Counted from the first letter of the stretch, positions 16,989-30,200 are shown. The stretch is 64,000 bases of DNA from Zeus faber (GCA_960531495.1 OY482851.1:26610033-26674032), one strand, 5' to 3'. Made by a program: numbers and translations. Notes: generated by a model from the sequence alone, not told the origin.

Positions 16989-17659
16989 ACCAAGTCAGCA
17001 GGCCAGGGGATGACACACCATTGAGACTGATTTTATACTTCAGCAACCGGTCTCCATTGTCTGCTACTTAAATACCATGGGGGGGTTGATATGCATACCA
17101 AAGAGCATACCAAGGTGTTTTTTGTCCACTGAAAATGTATTCAATTATTATTTTTTTTATTAAGCTACTAAACTATAACAGAATAAGCACGATTTGTACA
17201 AGGCTGGTACAAATGTTATTGTTCTTTATTCATTTATTTTTTCCTTTGCAGGTTGCATTTTTTTTTCCTTCATAGACTGCCTTATTATAATATATAATAA
17301 TTGCTTTCAAACATGCCCAAACAGGTTGAAGAGGGCCTGGGTCTATGGGCAGGCTATGCACCTTTTTAAGCATTTAAGGCTTCTTCTGTTCCTCCCAGAT
17401 GTTACAAGCAGCTTTTTATTAAGCTTGTAAACAGGACGCCAAAGTGCACAAAGCGTAATGGTCGTGAGGCATAAACCGCAATGACATTGTTGTAGGGCCT
17501 TACAATAGATAGCTGCCTGCTTAACGTGATTAAGAGCCCAGGATGGAGCATGCCAGGGCTTTATCGACTCCAAGAGGGAGGGCGCTAAATTGAAATGCAA
17601 ATCTTAACATTTTGGAATTCATTAGGGCTCACACAGCCCCTTGCTGCAACAACAACAGT
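16989..17659. other. Non-coding DNA, nothing recognised
   Basis: AT-rich unique sequence with no gene, splice pattern or element ends seen. Confidence 0.4.
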
Positions 17660-17682
17660 AAAAAAAAAAAAAAAGTATTAAA

Positions 17683-17749
<67 letters not shown>
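17660..17749. repeat. Poly-A and (TA)n compound low-complexity tract
   Basis: Two A runs (17660-17674 and 17680-17700) lead into a pure TA run (17701-17749). The A-then-TA arrangement could be a decayed retroposon tail, but no retroposon body was recognised upstream. Confidence 0.93.
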
Positions 17750-17752
<3 letters not shown>

Positions 17753-18227
17753 GCTGTGTGGCGTGGGGAGATGATGTTGGTAGGGGGTGTTTCTTGCAGA
17801 TTCTTCGTCTGAAAGAGAATGGAAATAAATGACTCCAACCTTCTGCCATTGTTTGTTTTAATGGCTCTGGCCTTTTCCCCTCCTTTTTCCTCTGCAAATG
17901 TTGATGTGAAGATGGCTTTCATCAGCGGGCCCGCTGTCTGGTACGTCCCCAAATGGAACAGGTGGTTTGTCCCCTGTTACACTAATGACGGCGCATGTGA
18001 ACAGAACATCTGCTAAGTAATCAAGTAACACGCCGAAGCCCACCCGGTATAGGAAACAGACGCTTGAATATACAGTATGATCCGTCACAATTATTGGATA
18101 TACTGTAAAGTGTGTTGGGTGCAAATGAGAGCAAGTTGTCGGCAAAACCTGAAGTAACAACTCTTTTTGCGAAGCTGGGAGCAGCGTCTCTTTTGTGATG
18201 AATGTTCTCAAACAGCTCAAACGCATC
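17750..18227. other. Non-coding DNA, nothing recognised
   Basis: Unique sequence. A 65-codon + strand frame at 17819-18016 has a hydrophobic stretch near its start, but there is no other sign that it is a gene. Confidence 0.4.
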
Positions 18228-18248
18228 TTTTTTTTTTTTTTTTTTTTT
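18228..18248. repeat. Poly-T tract
   Basis: An uninterrupted run of about 21 T. Confidence 0.95.
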
Positions 18249-18352
18249 GTGCTCTCTCGCTCAGTCTACCACAACTTCTGTGGCTCGCTCACCTGCACGC
18301 ACGCACACAATCACATCACTCGCTGACGTATGGCAAGTCCTGATCTGTATCT

Positions 18353-18353
<1 letters not shown>

Positions 18354-18415
<62 letters not shown>
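18354..18415. repeat. (CA)n microsatellite
   Basis: A CA run of about 62 bases. The 253-codon minus-strand frame starting here crosses it and is spurious. Confidence 0.97.
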
Positions 18416-18419
<4 letters not shown>

Positions 18420-19056
18420 CCCCAGGGAATTGATTAAAATCAGAGACGCAGACCTTGAACATAGCTGCTTTTGTCTGAACAAACAAAGGCTGCCGGTAAT
18501 TGGATTCACATTGAGGGAAGTATTTAAAACAGTCTGGTAACTAACACAAGCTGCAAGCTCTTTCACAGCAATTTTTGTGACAGCCGCCTTTATTGGTCTA
18601 GTCCTGCTCGAGCGGAGCGGAATTATGTCAAGACGCTCCCTTTTAACCCCTGGGAACGTTATTACGAGAAATCTGTCAATCACAAAGGAGTTCAAAGGTC
18701 TATCACCTCCTTTCCCCCGACGGGTCCTTCCATTTGGAACATATAAATACACCATTAACTCACTACAAGTCTGGCAGCCGCAAGCGGTGGAGATGGCGCC
18801 CTCTTTTTTGCGCAAAGGTTTCGTGTTCGGCCGAGTGCAACTTTTAAGATGAAAAGGACTCGCTGGCAGTTGATGTGACCCCGTGGGATTGTAATCCAAG
18901 CAGGCCAAATACCACAAGTTACAGATAATTAATCCAGTGAAGGACTGATTACAGGCAGCTAGACCCACAAAAAAAAAATCAATGAGCATGGCCAGACAAA
19001 GTGTGTCTGATTGTTTACATACCTGGGACTGGGAGGGATGGAGAGAGAGAGAGAGC

Positions 19057-19092
<36 letters not shown>

Positions 19093-21430
19093 AGTGAGTG
19101 AGAAACGACTGCCATTTTATGTCTGGGTTTCAGGTGAACGAGATAGAGATCAACGCCAGATGGCTGCAGTCACAGGGCCCCGGGCTCAGGGGACACAGGG
19201 ATCCAGTGATCCATCGTTCACCCAGACAGAGACACTCCATTACACTGGCTGTGAACCCGGGTTAGAGAAGTCATCCTAGGAAAAGGACACCTTTCCCCCA
19301 GCTCAATTTCTGCTCCATCTTGTTGATATTGGGCCCCACACCTTGTGGCCGCGGAGAAAACTCCGCCTCTGATGTGAACTGTGAGCCGGCGAGCCTGCTC
19401 GGAGCATGCCCGCAGCCAAGAGGGAGTCCACCGCCACAAACTCTGAAGAGATAACTTGCCACTTTAAGTATATTTGCACAGTTGCACAAACCCCAGTGAT
19501 AATAATTGCGAAGGCCTATTATCAGCTCGTGATGTTGAGTAACGTTTTGCTTGTATGAGCCTTATCAGGGTTTGGCTGCACATTATATACTCCTGTGTTT
19601 AAACTCTCCGGATTATGGGTTTGAGCACTGTTTGCCTTCATGTCGGCTGTTAAGGCTAAGTGGAGTTCACCCCTATCGGAGAGTTGTACCTTGTACCCTC
19701 AGCCACTTGCCCCAAATACACCAGAGTCCAGTGTTTTGACTACATGTACAATGACAGGACGGTTAACTGAGGTAATTCAATTGACCCTTTTTTACCAACC
19801 ATCTTTTTTGATTCTTTATGATGTAATTGAATCTGCTACCTTAACACAGACCATCTGAACCTTAAGGGAAAACACCACACAGCACTGAACATTTGCAGGA
19901 TGCAGTTGATTTCACATCAATCCCCGATTTATGGGAGAACCACACAGAATCCAGTGCGTCCGCACGGAGGCAGTCAATAGGTTTGTGTCTGCGCCCACCC
20001 TATATGAGACAGGAACACGTGCATGATAAATATTGATGCTCCTAATTACCCTGTGTGCATTATTAATTGCACCAAAATATTCCTCCAAGAGGATTTCATT
20101 AGGGTAGGAAATTAGTCAAAGCTAATAACACTCAAGAGTTGAAAAAGCATTTTTAAACATCAGCCATGTTTCTTCCCTCGTTTTGCCAGTGTGCCGAAGT
20201 TCATAAGCCGGCACGGTAAATGTGTTCATTAGAATTGGTATTTCCTCAAACGGAGTTGACTGTCGAAATTGCGCGTGATTAAATATTAGCTTGAATATAA
20301 TTAGCATCTATAAGCAAACTGTGCTATGGCAGATAATGAAATTCTTAATGAAATGCTTTGTTGAATCCTGTGTCGAGAGGGTTGATTTTCCTCAAATTTA
20401 ACTTAAAACTGCAGACAAGGCGGACTAAGAATTATATAGGATATACGTTAATATACTACGCAATATACATCCTCGCTTTCTTTTTGAATCAATATATAAT
20501 CTTGACACCTAATTGTACCATCGCCTTATTGGGCTCATTTGGTGTTTGAGAGGGTGTTTAAGTCTGTCTGCTCCAAACAGTGGCCCACAGTGGGTTTAAA
20601 TGACTTCTCAATCTGGTGGAGCCATTACCAAATCCAACACAGACCATTAGGCCGCATGAGCTTAATTGCACATTAATTGGATAATTAGTCCTGCGCTTTG
20701 TTTTTCTTCCATTTTTTCCCCCATCTTCTCCCCCTTATTTTGACACATGCTCGGTCAGTCCCCTTGTTTGTGTTTTTGCTCCGCTGTGTTGTTCATTGCG
20801 GGCAGAGAGTGCAGTAGGCGGTGCAGCCACCCCGCGGCTGGAGCCTGGCCTCCAGTAGGGGTTGCTGCATGTGGGTGGGAGGCCAAAGCTGCGAGGACTG
20901 ATGGAGCCCCAGGTTCTCCTCCTCCTGCGCTGTCATGTTGACCCACAATGCACGCTGTGTTTGTGTCTCAGCCTCCCTGGGAACCAGAAAGAGCTGCGTG
21001 TCTGGCATGCATAGTTAAATAGGATACAACTCTCCGCCGCACAAGGTGCATTATTTATGAACTTTTTAAAGAGATTTTATTCAGCCGTTCCTCGCATTCT
21101 TCTCCCCGGCATTATTGTCTGTGCTTTAGGCGCGCGGCTCGGCATCCTCAGATTGCTGCCATTAAACCCAGGGAGCCATCTGATGGAGTTATCAAAGTAA
21201 ATGTTTGGCACATTTGATAGTGTTTGAAATATCCTCCTGTAATAAAGCTCTTCGGGGAGGAAAAGGGACAGACTTTTTATGCAAATAGCTCTGCTAACTC
21301 CAGTTCTTCAGATGTCATACCGTGTTGGAAAATACTCACATTTATTTTCTGTAACATCGACAAACACGCAGCGCACCTCCCAGTATGACGGTCGTTTTTT
21401 GGCTGGATTGGAGACGGAGGCAATGTGTTT
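18416..21430. other. Unique non-coding (intronic) DNA with enhancer-like blocks
   Basis: No gene is supported. A GA run lies at 19040-19089. Blocks 20030-20300 (CTCCTAATTACCCTG, GCATTATTAATTGCACC) and 20560-20720 (AGCTTAATTGCACATTAATT, then GGATAATTAGTCCTGCGC) are enhancer-like, and 21030-21270 (GTGCATTATTTATGAAC, TTATGCAAATAGC with an octamer-like ATGCAAAT) is a third. This is judged from composition only. Confidence 0.35.
19040..19089. repeat. (GA)n microsatellite
   Basis: A GA run with two interruptions (GCGAAA). It is a homopurine tract. Confidence 0.94.
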
Positions 21431-21438
21431 GCCAGATG

Positions 21439-22115
21439 CAGTGTTGGGCTCGTTACTCAAAAAATGTAATTTATCACTCATTACTCATTACTCTTTTCAA
21501 AAGTAACATTCCTTTATTTATTACTTCCTGCCAACAGTAATTCTTTACACCACTCGTTATATTACTTTTCCCCTGCACCCCACAAAATTGGTAATTGCGT
21601 CATTTCTCCTTAAAATTCAGACTTGGCATGTGCAACTCTGTGTGAATGTCAGGGTAATCGCCGGTAAGCACAGCTAAGGCTTCAACTGCTGACACTAACC
21701 GTGTCTTCTACATGAACTAAAACACAATGGGCTTGGTCGTCATCACTCACCTTATGTAGCAGCGGCACGGTAGCAGACGGACAAATCTTGTAATAATCCA
21801 TGATCCATCCAATGAGTAACCTCCCGGAGCGGCACATTACCTCCATCCATGTTTGTTTACACTGAGAGTCGCTCCCACGTGCAGATACTGTAACGTAAAG
21901 CCGTAAAGCAGTTCTGCCACTGATTTGCGACAAAGCTTAGGGGCGGGACCGTATGTGCAGCTGTCCTGTCATGTGAGCATGATCAGATCAAGCAATGTAT
22001 TTGTCATGATGTACACCCGGGGGGGGACGACGACTGTAATATTATTACTGAAATTGTATTAGTAATTTGTTACACTACTTGTTACTGGGAAAAGTAAAAT
22101 TATTACCCAACACTG
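21439..22115. mobile_element. Non-autonomous hAT-type DNA transposon (677 bp) with target-site duplication
   Basis: The left end starts CAGTGTTGGGCTCGTTACTC and the right end finishes AAATTATTACCCAACACTG, giving terminal inverted repeats with the CAGTGTTGGG core common in vertebrate hAT elements. It is flanked by GCCAGATG (21431-21438) and GCCATATG (22116-22123), an 8-bp target duplication with one mismatch, as expected for the hAT superfamily. Sub-terminal copies of GTTACT/AGTAAC motifs occur at both ends (TTACTCATTACTC on the left, TTGTTACACTACTTGTTACT on the right). No transposase frame is present, so mobilisation would have needed a transposase supplied in trans. The mismatch and the diverged inner repeats suggest an old insertion. 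Confidence 0.8.
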
Positions 22116-22123
22116 GCCATATG

Positions 22124-25100
22124 GCACCGTGACTGGCAACACTTAATGAAATCATTATCTGAAATTTACAAGCAATGAATCTGGCGCGTGGCCTTTCGAT
22201 AAAGTTTGGTTTCATAGCTACATATGGTAGACATATGGCAGCGAAACTGCGAGAACGTCTAGGAGATGGATGAGGTCAACGGAACCAGATTCTATCATGC
22301 GGGTACGTTAGTTGCAGGAGGTCAGCGGTATAAATAACATCATGCCTCGTGTGCCTCTAGACTGCTCAGCCCTTTTGTTCACCCCTGCTGCCCCCTCCAA
22401 GTTTCCGCTCTTTTGTGTCTTCTTGGGGACAAGCAAATGCTGTACGCAGAGAGCGACGGATCGTGTCACACTCTGAGTTCATGTTTTCAGATGGGGCATG
22501 GTGTACATGATGAAGATGTGCACTCTTTGGGGATAAGAGTGGAAAATTAGGGCAAAGTGAAAGCTTGCTGCGAGTTGGTTTATGGCGATGCTGTGCCTTA
22601 ATGAGCTGTTTCTGCCGTGCCCTGCTAGGCCTTGTACTGATTAGAGGAGCGAAACCTCGGCACTGTAGCACTCCTGAAAGATTCACAGCCTCCTTCTGTC
22701 TCCGTGGCATTAATAGCCAGAAAGTGCGATCATTCCAAAGTGTTAAACTGCTCCCTGCAAACACGGGGCTGTTTTTTGTGTTGTTTATTTGTTATTCATC
22801 TCATCCAATTACCATTCTAAAGGGGGAGTGTTTCTCGCCTCAGTGTTGGGGGAATAGGAGATTAAAAGGCAACGAGGAAACATCTGTGTCTCCGCTTTGC
22901 CACAAATCTGCATCTCATTCCTACTGCTGGCATCCAAATAGACAGCGCCTACAATACAGACAGGAAACAAGGAAAAAAAGAAAAAGGAAATCACCAAGGC
23001 TCTCAAGGCTAGAGAGTAGAGGGAAGGGTTACCATAGAAACACATACCTCACAAGGGTTTATGGGCTGCATCCTATCACATGCTATCAGGAATTACCATA
23101 AATCTTCTGGCAGCGAGGGCTGCAGTAAAGGTGTGCCTCAGCAGTGAATGACAATGCGTTGATCCCCGCATGTCAGGAGAGATGCATTCACGCTCTTTAA
23201 ATCAAGAGGAAAATGGCAAGATTTAGTCCGTAACAATAAAAGGATAGGTGGAAGAGCATCTCTTAACACATTTCATTTCTTGTGACTTGATTTTCGTAAA
23301 CACAAAGGATTGCTCCTGCCTTCTTTCGGCATTTGCTGTTATTGCTGAGATGCGTGATTAAAAATATGGAGAGGGGGGGCAAAAAAATCCTATTTTGAAA
23401 GAACCGTGTATTTTATGCAGGAAATGGTTGATTGGGTGCCATTATTCCCACTAATCTAGTCCACTTGTAGTACAGCGGTCTGCGCGCAGAAAGCGCACCC
23501 GCTTAGACGATCAAATTGTGTCAGAGCGCAGCGGTACACCGGAGCGCAATTTCCACAAATGGCATCCTTTCCCGAGCCTCTCATACTCTAGACTTCTGAC
23601 GCCAAACGATGGCACTGAGAGCATTATCAGATGTGTTCTAGCGGCTCCCATCAACGCGACCCCCGGTGGGCGGCACAGATATCGAGTGACCTTTTCTGCA
23701 TGGCTCTGCGATATTAACGTCATCTCCCCCGCCCTATTACCACGGGAACATCTCACGGAGTATTAGACTTAATAAATGACTTTTTTCCCCTCCGTCTCCA
23801 TCTCTCGCCCCCTCGCCTCTCTTTATGCCATTTTCCTCCCCTTGTGCCCAGCCTGCCTGGCTCCCCTTGTCCTCCTTGCTCCTGAGCCGATAACCCGACC
23901 TCCCCGGAGGCCCGGCCTCCATAATCGCGTCAGTTCACGGCCCTCTTATTCCGGCAGAATTGCTTAATTGGTATGTGTTCTACATAACTGTCGGAGTATT
24001 AGACTCACAAATGAAGGTTAGAACCTCAGTGCTTGTAATCGACTGAAAGAAATTGATTTGTGCTCAGCTGCCCTTCTGGGACGAGACTTGATGGTTCTCT
24101 GAAGAAATGAAGCTTTTATAATTGTGTGTTCTCCCTCCTCCCCCCACCCTCTCTCTTTTTCTCATTTCCTCCCCGCTAACTGCTTTGTTGACATTCAACA
24201 AAAAAGGAAGGCCTTGGCAACTTAAAGGTGACATGTCTGGTCTTCCACGTTACAGTGCACCTGGCATACTAAGTGACTTTGCAGTAACCTGCAAGATCCT
24301 GAAAAATCCTGAGCTATATATACACATATACAGTATGTATGTATGTGTGTATATATATACTGTATATATATATATATATATATATATCAGTATATCATTG
24401 TAAACATAACAATATAATTTGAAATAGTCGTGGGTCTGCACCCTGATCGCTCCCTCTCTGACGGGACCGACTGTGCCCATGCCGCAAAACAGTGTGTTTT
24501 TATTTTAGAAGTAGATGCCCCCCCGCCACTTCTCAAATCAAAGTTATGCCCTATATATGTATACATATATATTTATTATATACTTATTTCTTCTTTTCCC
24601 AGGAAAGAGAAATCTAATCACATGTACATGTGTCAGTGAAATCTGATTGCATTAGTTCTAATCATCTACCTGCCCAAAGAACACAAATTGTCTAATGATT
24701 GATCCTCATGGACTCAGCTGTTTAAGGTTTCTGCGGTCCATAGCAATATGTGTGTGGCCAACAAGCAGTCTGGCATAGCTTTGTGGCTAAACAACTAAAG
24801 CAGGCAGACGGGGGGGTGGCGGTGGGAGTTCCTCTATCTCCTAGTTTAAGGGAGACATCAATGCCAGAGCACAGAGCCCAACACGTTCCTCTCCCTTCCT
24901 CCACCACAGTTTTCACCGCCCCACAATTGCGCGGGAAGGAAATGGTTTCTTTCATTTTCTTAATCCAAATTCTCAAACACTGTACTACTGAAGCATTATC
25001 AGAAGGGAAAAACACTGAACGGGAAATGATTGGACATTTGGCCCCCTCAGGTAATAGCATCACATCCACTACTGAGAACAAGTTGAACTTGTCAACCCAT

Positions 25101-25564
25101 ATCAGTTTATTCTGGAGTAGTGAATTGCTGTTGCCTGGCTACGATCGGTCGTCATTACCGTTTTATGTATAACACGCCCCCTGACTAAGGTGACCATTGA
25201 TTGGTCATGCTTGCTTCCAGTACTCAGATGTGTTTGGTGTGGGAGGAGGGTTTGCCCGGTGTTGCTTTAGGTGAAATTACATTTCATGCTTGCGCTAATC
25301 ACCCGATGAGTGAAGAGCAGAGAGAACAGGCAGGTGGTGTTTACAGACGAGGACTCCCCTGAACTGAGATTTGCTCCCACGCCGGATCCTGATTTGATTA
25401 TGAATTTTGTGTGTTTGTGTTTGAATAATGCAGAGTCGGTATGAGCAAAGTCAATAATACAGTACGAAGCCACGTCAGATTTCCTTTAAACAGATGTGTT
25501 TTCGTCAACATGTGAAGTGTTTCATGTGTGTGCTGGAAAGTGCTGTAAAGAGTGCATGGTTGGG
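22124..25564. other. Unique non-coding (intronic) DNA
   Basis: No gene is supported; the 178-codon frame at 22565-23101 has no domain. The block 23130-23500 (ending near CCCACTAATCTAGTCC) and 24600-24720 (AATCTGATTGCATTAG, TCTAATGATTGATCC) are weak enhancer-like candidates. A TA/GT low-complexity patch lies at 24314-24388. The rest is ordinary. Confidence 0.3.
24314..24388. repeat. TA/GT-rich low-complexity repeat
   Basis: Mixed ATAC, GTAT and TA units (for example GTATGTATGTGTGTATATAT). Two copies of the palindrome-like ATATACTGTATATAT/ATATACAGTATGTAT occur in it. Confidence 0.85.
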
Positions 25565-26200
25565 CAAGGGTGCAACGACTCACCGATACAAATCGGAAAC
25601 GGGTTCTGACGTTTAAGATGGGACTACATCGGTTCGCAGAGCCCTTGTACCATGAACCGGGTGCTGGCCCGGTTCGAAAGTAACGAATCTTGAGTTACGA
25701 AAAGTTGACTGAAGCTTTGCTGCAAATTCTACTGTATAAACTAAGCTGCTGTGGAAGACCCGTCGCTCTAACGTCTGCTCTCTCTCTCTCCGACTCCGTC
25801 TCGCCCCACACACACACCCCCGCACCAGATCGCGTGCGCGCTCTCACGAGACTTGTGAACCGCTCGCAGTAAAACACATTATAACTGACAATTAACAATA
25901 CTCCAACCCATCCAGGGTCGTTACAATATTATATTATGTATTACGTATCAGAATCACAGTATATTCGATTTTATTATATATAAATTCCATATAGTAGCAA
26001 AAATACTTGGGATTCCCTGGTCTTTTATGAAATATATATATTTGAACGTAAGAAATGCCACTTTAATAGAGCTGGCTTATTTAATTTATAAGGGAAAATT
26101 ATAGGTCTCCATTAATGTTAAGAACTGTATCAAATTGCATCGTATCGAAACGCATTGAATCGTTGCGTGGTATCGTCCCTGAATCGTATCCTAGCCCATG
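25565..26200. mobile_element. hAT-like non-autonomous element with ATCG-rich inverted ends
   Basis: The left end reads GGGTGCAACGACTCACCGAT and the right end GAATCGTATCCTAGCCC preceded by TTGCATCGTATCGAAACGC and TTGAATCGTTGCGTGG. Taken in reverse, the right end gives GGGCTAGGATACGATTC followed by GCAACGATTC, an imperfect inverted match to the left end. Ends of this GGGTGCAACGATTC type are common in fish hAT elements. No clean target duplication was found and the exact limits are uncertain. No transposase frame is present. Confidence 0.5.
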
Positions 26201-26635
26201 TTTCTAGACACGTATCAGATCGTCTTATATGGGAGAGATGCACACCCCGAGTGTGCATGTGTCGTTATGGTTGCAAAGCGCACCCTGGCTGTGTTCATCC
26301 CTCTCACATTGCATTTGCTTGTGTGAAGTTACGCTTCTCTAGTGTTTTAGGTGAGATTACACATTCCCTTCAGGTGCTATCTGTTTGTGTTCAGATAAGT
26401 TTAGCAGAAAATTTGCACTTTCACAGGACTTTGATGTGTTTTTCAAGTCCTTAGTTTCTCAAATTAGTGTAAAACAAAGACACCTTCTTGAATACTGATC
26501 ATCTGTCATTGACTTACGGGTTTCTTCAGAGCTTGGCTGAGAATCATATAGTTCTTTATTGTACATTCCTTAAGTCCAGGGGAACTTTGAGCAAAGTTTA
26601 AACTAAGAGGATTTTCTAAAAGATAAGCAGACTAG
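26201..26635. other. Non-coding DNA between two transposons
   Basis: Unique sequence; nothing recognised. Confidence 0.4.
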
Positions 26636-27276
26636 AGCTGCTTTCACACATGTACTCCAACCCTGATTGTGACCAACCAATCATCCGGACATTACCCGGA
26701 GGAGCTGTATGTGTGGACGGAAATGTCCCAATCATTTGGACCGGACATTAACCAGACTTTACCCAGCCAGCACCATATTACAAAGTCTGCGCAATATCCC
26801 ATTGAGCGGTATGTGTGAACAGAGCACGGGATTGTCCGGAGAATTTACAGTGAGCAAGTGGGCGTGTCGCATGTTGATGACATCTCTATCATGCGCCAGT
26901 TATTTACCTTTGTGCGGATCGGCACGGAGCGTAGCTGCTTCGTATTCCTTTCTGCTTTCCTTTATATTCCTTTAAGCTCTTTTGTTTATATTAAGCCCAA
27001 ATACAAGGAGTATGAACACCAAAGAAGACAAGTTGGTGGCCTCGTCCGCCTTCTTGGGTGTGCTAAAACTCTGCAACTTCATGCGTCGTTGCGTCACCTC
27101 CTGCCTCCTACACACGCTACCCAGGCTCCGCCCCTTGTCTAAACCAGAGTATTTCCAGGGAGTGTAAACACATCTGACACTGACAGTCTCCGGTTGTGCT
27201 ACATGTGTGAAAGGGCAACACCGGACCTGGACCTGATTATCCAGATATTTACCGGAGTTTATGTGTGAAAGCAGCT
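26636..27276. mobile_element. Miniature inverted-repeat transposable element (about 640 bp)
   Basis: The left end AGCTGCTTTCACACATGTAC (26636 on) is mirrored by the right end whose reverse complement is AGCTGCTTTCACACATAAAC, so the terminal inverted repeat is about 23 bases with two mismatches. Inside the left end are CCGGACATTACCCGGAG and GACCGGACATTAACC; inside the right end are CACCGGACCTGG and TTTACCGGAG, sub-terminal motif repeats. Interior frames have no transposase signature. The target duplication could not be settled by eye, so the superfamily is open (hAT or PIF/Harbinger are possible). Confidence 0.72.
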
Positions 27277-30200
27277 TGGGTGTATGAAGAGATGTCCCCA
27301 TGAAGCATTGATATTATACACTAAAGCCAGTTGAAAGGGACACAGCTAAATTCTATACAGATAGCCAACAACAAGTAGTATAATTTAGAATATGTTTTCA
27401 GTGGACAGTTACTTATACCGGGATGATTCATTTTTTTGAATGGCAATCATATAATAACAGCCTTTACCGTGTTGAAGCTGTGATAACAAAGAATCACTTA
27501 ATGTCTCAGTACTAAAGTGATTTTTTTTTTTTTTTGCAAGGGAAGGCTCAATAGAAATTGAATTTATATCTATAGTGTCTTTCTAATTCACGTCTTTATT
27601 TACTTTTACTCTCTGTTCCCTTTTTTTTTTCTCTTTTTATTTTTAAGAGCTTGTTGTTGGCTCAAATTACACAATTCACAGACAGGTATTCGCCATACAT
27701 AAACATATATTACAGTTCCCTCTCTGGTAAAGGGCCAGAAAATGCAACTTGTGCCTAGACAATCTGCTACACCAGCAGTACTCATCCCAACCCCCTAATC
27801 AACTCTCTCCAGTTTAATGGTGCATCTTAGGCATTTGTATTCCAGAGACGGACCCCTCTTGGATCCCGGGTAGGATTATCCGAGCCCTTAACATCTTAGC
27901 TAAGCTGGTTAACACCTGTTTTTATTGACATCCTAACACCATCCTAGGCCTCTTGGCTTCTATGGTTTCAAATGATGTTTACTTGTTCTCTCCAATAGGG
28001 TGGCCTATTGCAAATCTAGGCTGCAGCCCACGTACTGTTGGCAGAATCTTCCCATCGCTAGTGTTGGGATCGGGTATACAGGTTTGCCCCCAGACATAGT
28101 AATTTCAGCCATTTTTAAGTGTTTGACCCTGTTGGATCCTCTCAAGCATCAGTGACACTGGAGCCATATCAATGATACCAGTAACCTACATTCCACGCCA
28201 GTGCTCCCTCCATGACCACATTAAACCATTGGATTTCACCAAGCCCTTGATCCCTCTATACTTACAAGACTCACAATATATTGTCTTGCCACCAGTCTTT
28301 TCCACCCTTCCCCATTCTGGGAATTATCTGTAATATGAACCTTGGTTTATCTCTATTGGACTTTTGTGTCCACATGCTCTTTCGTTAGCTTTTTATACCG
28401 CATAGCTGACATTAAAGCGGATTAGACAATGTCAGGAGTAACATAAGATGATGAGGTGTTAAGACAGAAAATGGATGGAAAGCCATTCTGCTGTTTATGC
28501 CTCTCAGAGATGGACGATAATCACTCCCGACGAAAGGTCCATGGAACAAGCAGGGAAGAGAAAGAAAACAAGTGTCTGCCTTCATTAGGACAAAGGGAGG
28601 GTGAGCGGGAGAGAGTCTGACAAGCCAGTAACGCCTCATTGTCCCTGATCTCAAGTTTCATAAATTTCCACGGTACTCGTTAAAGGACGTGTCGTTGCTG
28701 TCGCCCGGCGCTAACTCGTTATCTCCTCAACGCCGTAAAACGCTGTAATTAACATTCAACAACTGTAACCGATCCAGCATTCCTCCTCTCGAGTCGTTAA
28801 TTGCCAAGCCATTGTGGCTTGCTCATAAGTGGGCCTTTTGTGTGTGCACTTGTGGGTACACATTTTTGTACTTCATTTTGATTATAAATGGAGGTGAGAA
28901 AAGCAGTTGGCTTTAGTTTGAAGGTGAGGAATATTCTCATACTTTTTCGCAGCAGAGGTTATTTAGCCTGGGCCTCTCTCACATAGGGATCTACACTGAA
29001 AATGATGTTATCCGTGATGCATTGCAGTGGTGATAAATAAATGCCGATCAATGCTTTTAGCAGGTTCCTCATGAATGACACAATCTGTATTTTCACTGGC
29101 GTAGAGCCTATTTAGGGGCCCCTATTTCCCGAAATTCACAATCACTGTAATTACAAATTTCAAATTGCATGCCTTCCTGTGGTAGTGAGGAAATGGAGGA
29201 TAACATTATTTAAGGAGCCGCATCGTTCTCCCTTCAGCCACGCATGAGCTCTCCTCTCAAATCTTCATGGCCTTCAATACAACTTGCAATTGGAAAGGCA
29301 TAGCAGTCGCTGATGCGGGCCCAAACAAAGGAGCACACTTGGAGACACACATACACACGCCTGCACTCTCCCAAACCGAAACACACACAAACAAACTCAC
29401 ACAGCTCAGTCTTATCCCAGTGGGTCCTGGAGTGTCCGATTTTTCTTTCTGTTTCCTGTGGATACCCTGCGGTGTCAACCGTGTTTTAGTAGCAAATGTT
29501 TTTGTTTTCCCTCTAGCTGATCCTGCCTGACCTTACCAGAACAGCAGCTATCACAACAAGGCCTTATGAATAATTAGTCTGGGTCAACCGATACTCTCTG
29601 GCTCCACACATCGCTGTCATCTACTCCCCAAGCGCCAGCCAAAAGCCAGTGAACTGTGCTCTATTCTGCTCAATTGAATCAACTTGAACTGATGCAGACC
29701 TTGTTTGCCTGAGGTAACTGTTGGGATGTAAGATGATAGCAGTCTGCCCTGGAGGGCAAGTGCAAAATGGGGGGTAAGGTTCATCAAATTAGCAATGGGA
29801 CTCCAGCCGAGTTTTGTGACTTCTTCGGTGGTCTGCCAAAGCGTTACTATTCACCTGGTGTTTTACCTGCATGTTACCGCCCTGTATTTCATCCTCCAAG
29901 GGATTAGAGAGCCAATGGCCGGGTAAGGTTCCCATGAGTTAAGGAGGCCCCGGGAGGACAAACAAAACCTAATGGCTGCATGGCATTTCTTGTCCTGGAT
30001 TCATGTTGGGGTCATGGGATATATGGCACAGGTGTCTGGGGATTAGGATGGCTTACAGTATATCTCTGGAATGAGGTGACACAAGAGAAGATTGTGGGGT
30101 TTTTTTATCAGACATGTACACTTTATAGGTTTATTACCACTCAAATTGGTTCTTGACAGGTTTGGAGTGGTTTTGAGGCTAATATATCAGTAACGGTCTC

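Noticed and set aside
17819..18016. 65-codon frame with a signal-peptide-like hydrophobic start
   Set aside because: No promoter, splice or family support; such frames are expected by chance in 64 kb.
18354..19115. 253-codon minus-strand frame
   Set aside because: Runs through both a CA and a GA microsatellite, which keep the frame open artificially.
22565..23101. 178-codon + strand frame
   Set aside because: No domain or repeat-free compositional signal, and no coding bias seen.
25660..25685. GGTTCGAAA as a tRNA T-loop
   Set aside because: No acceptor stem, D-loop or anticodon stem can be paired around it; it belongs to a transposon-like stretch.
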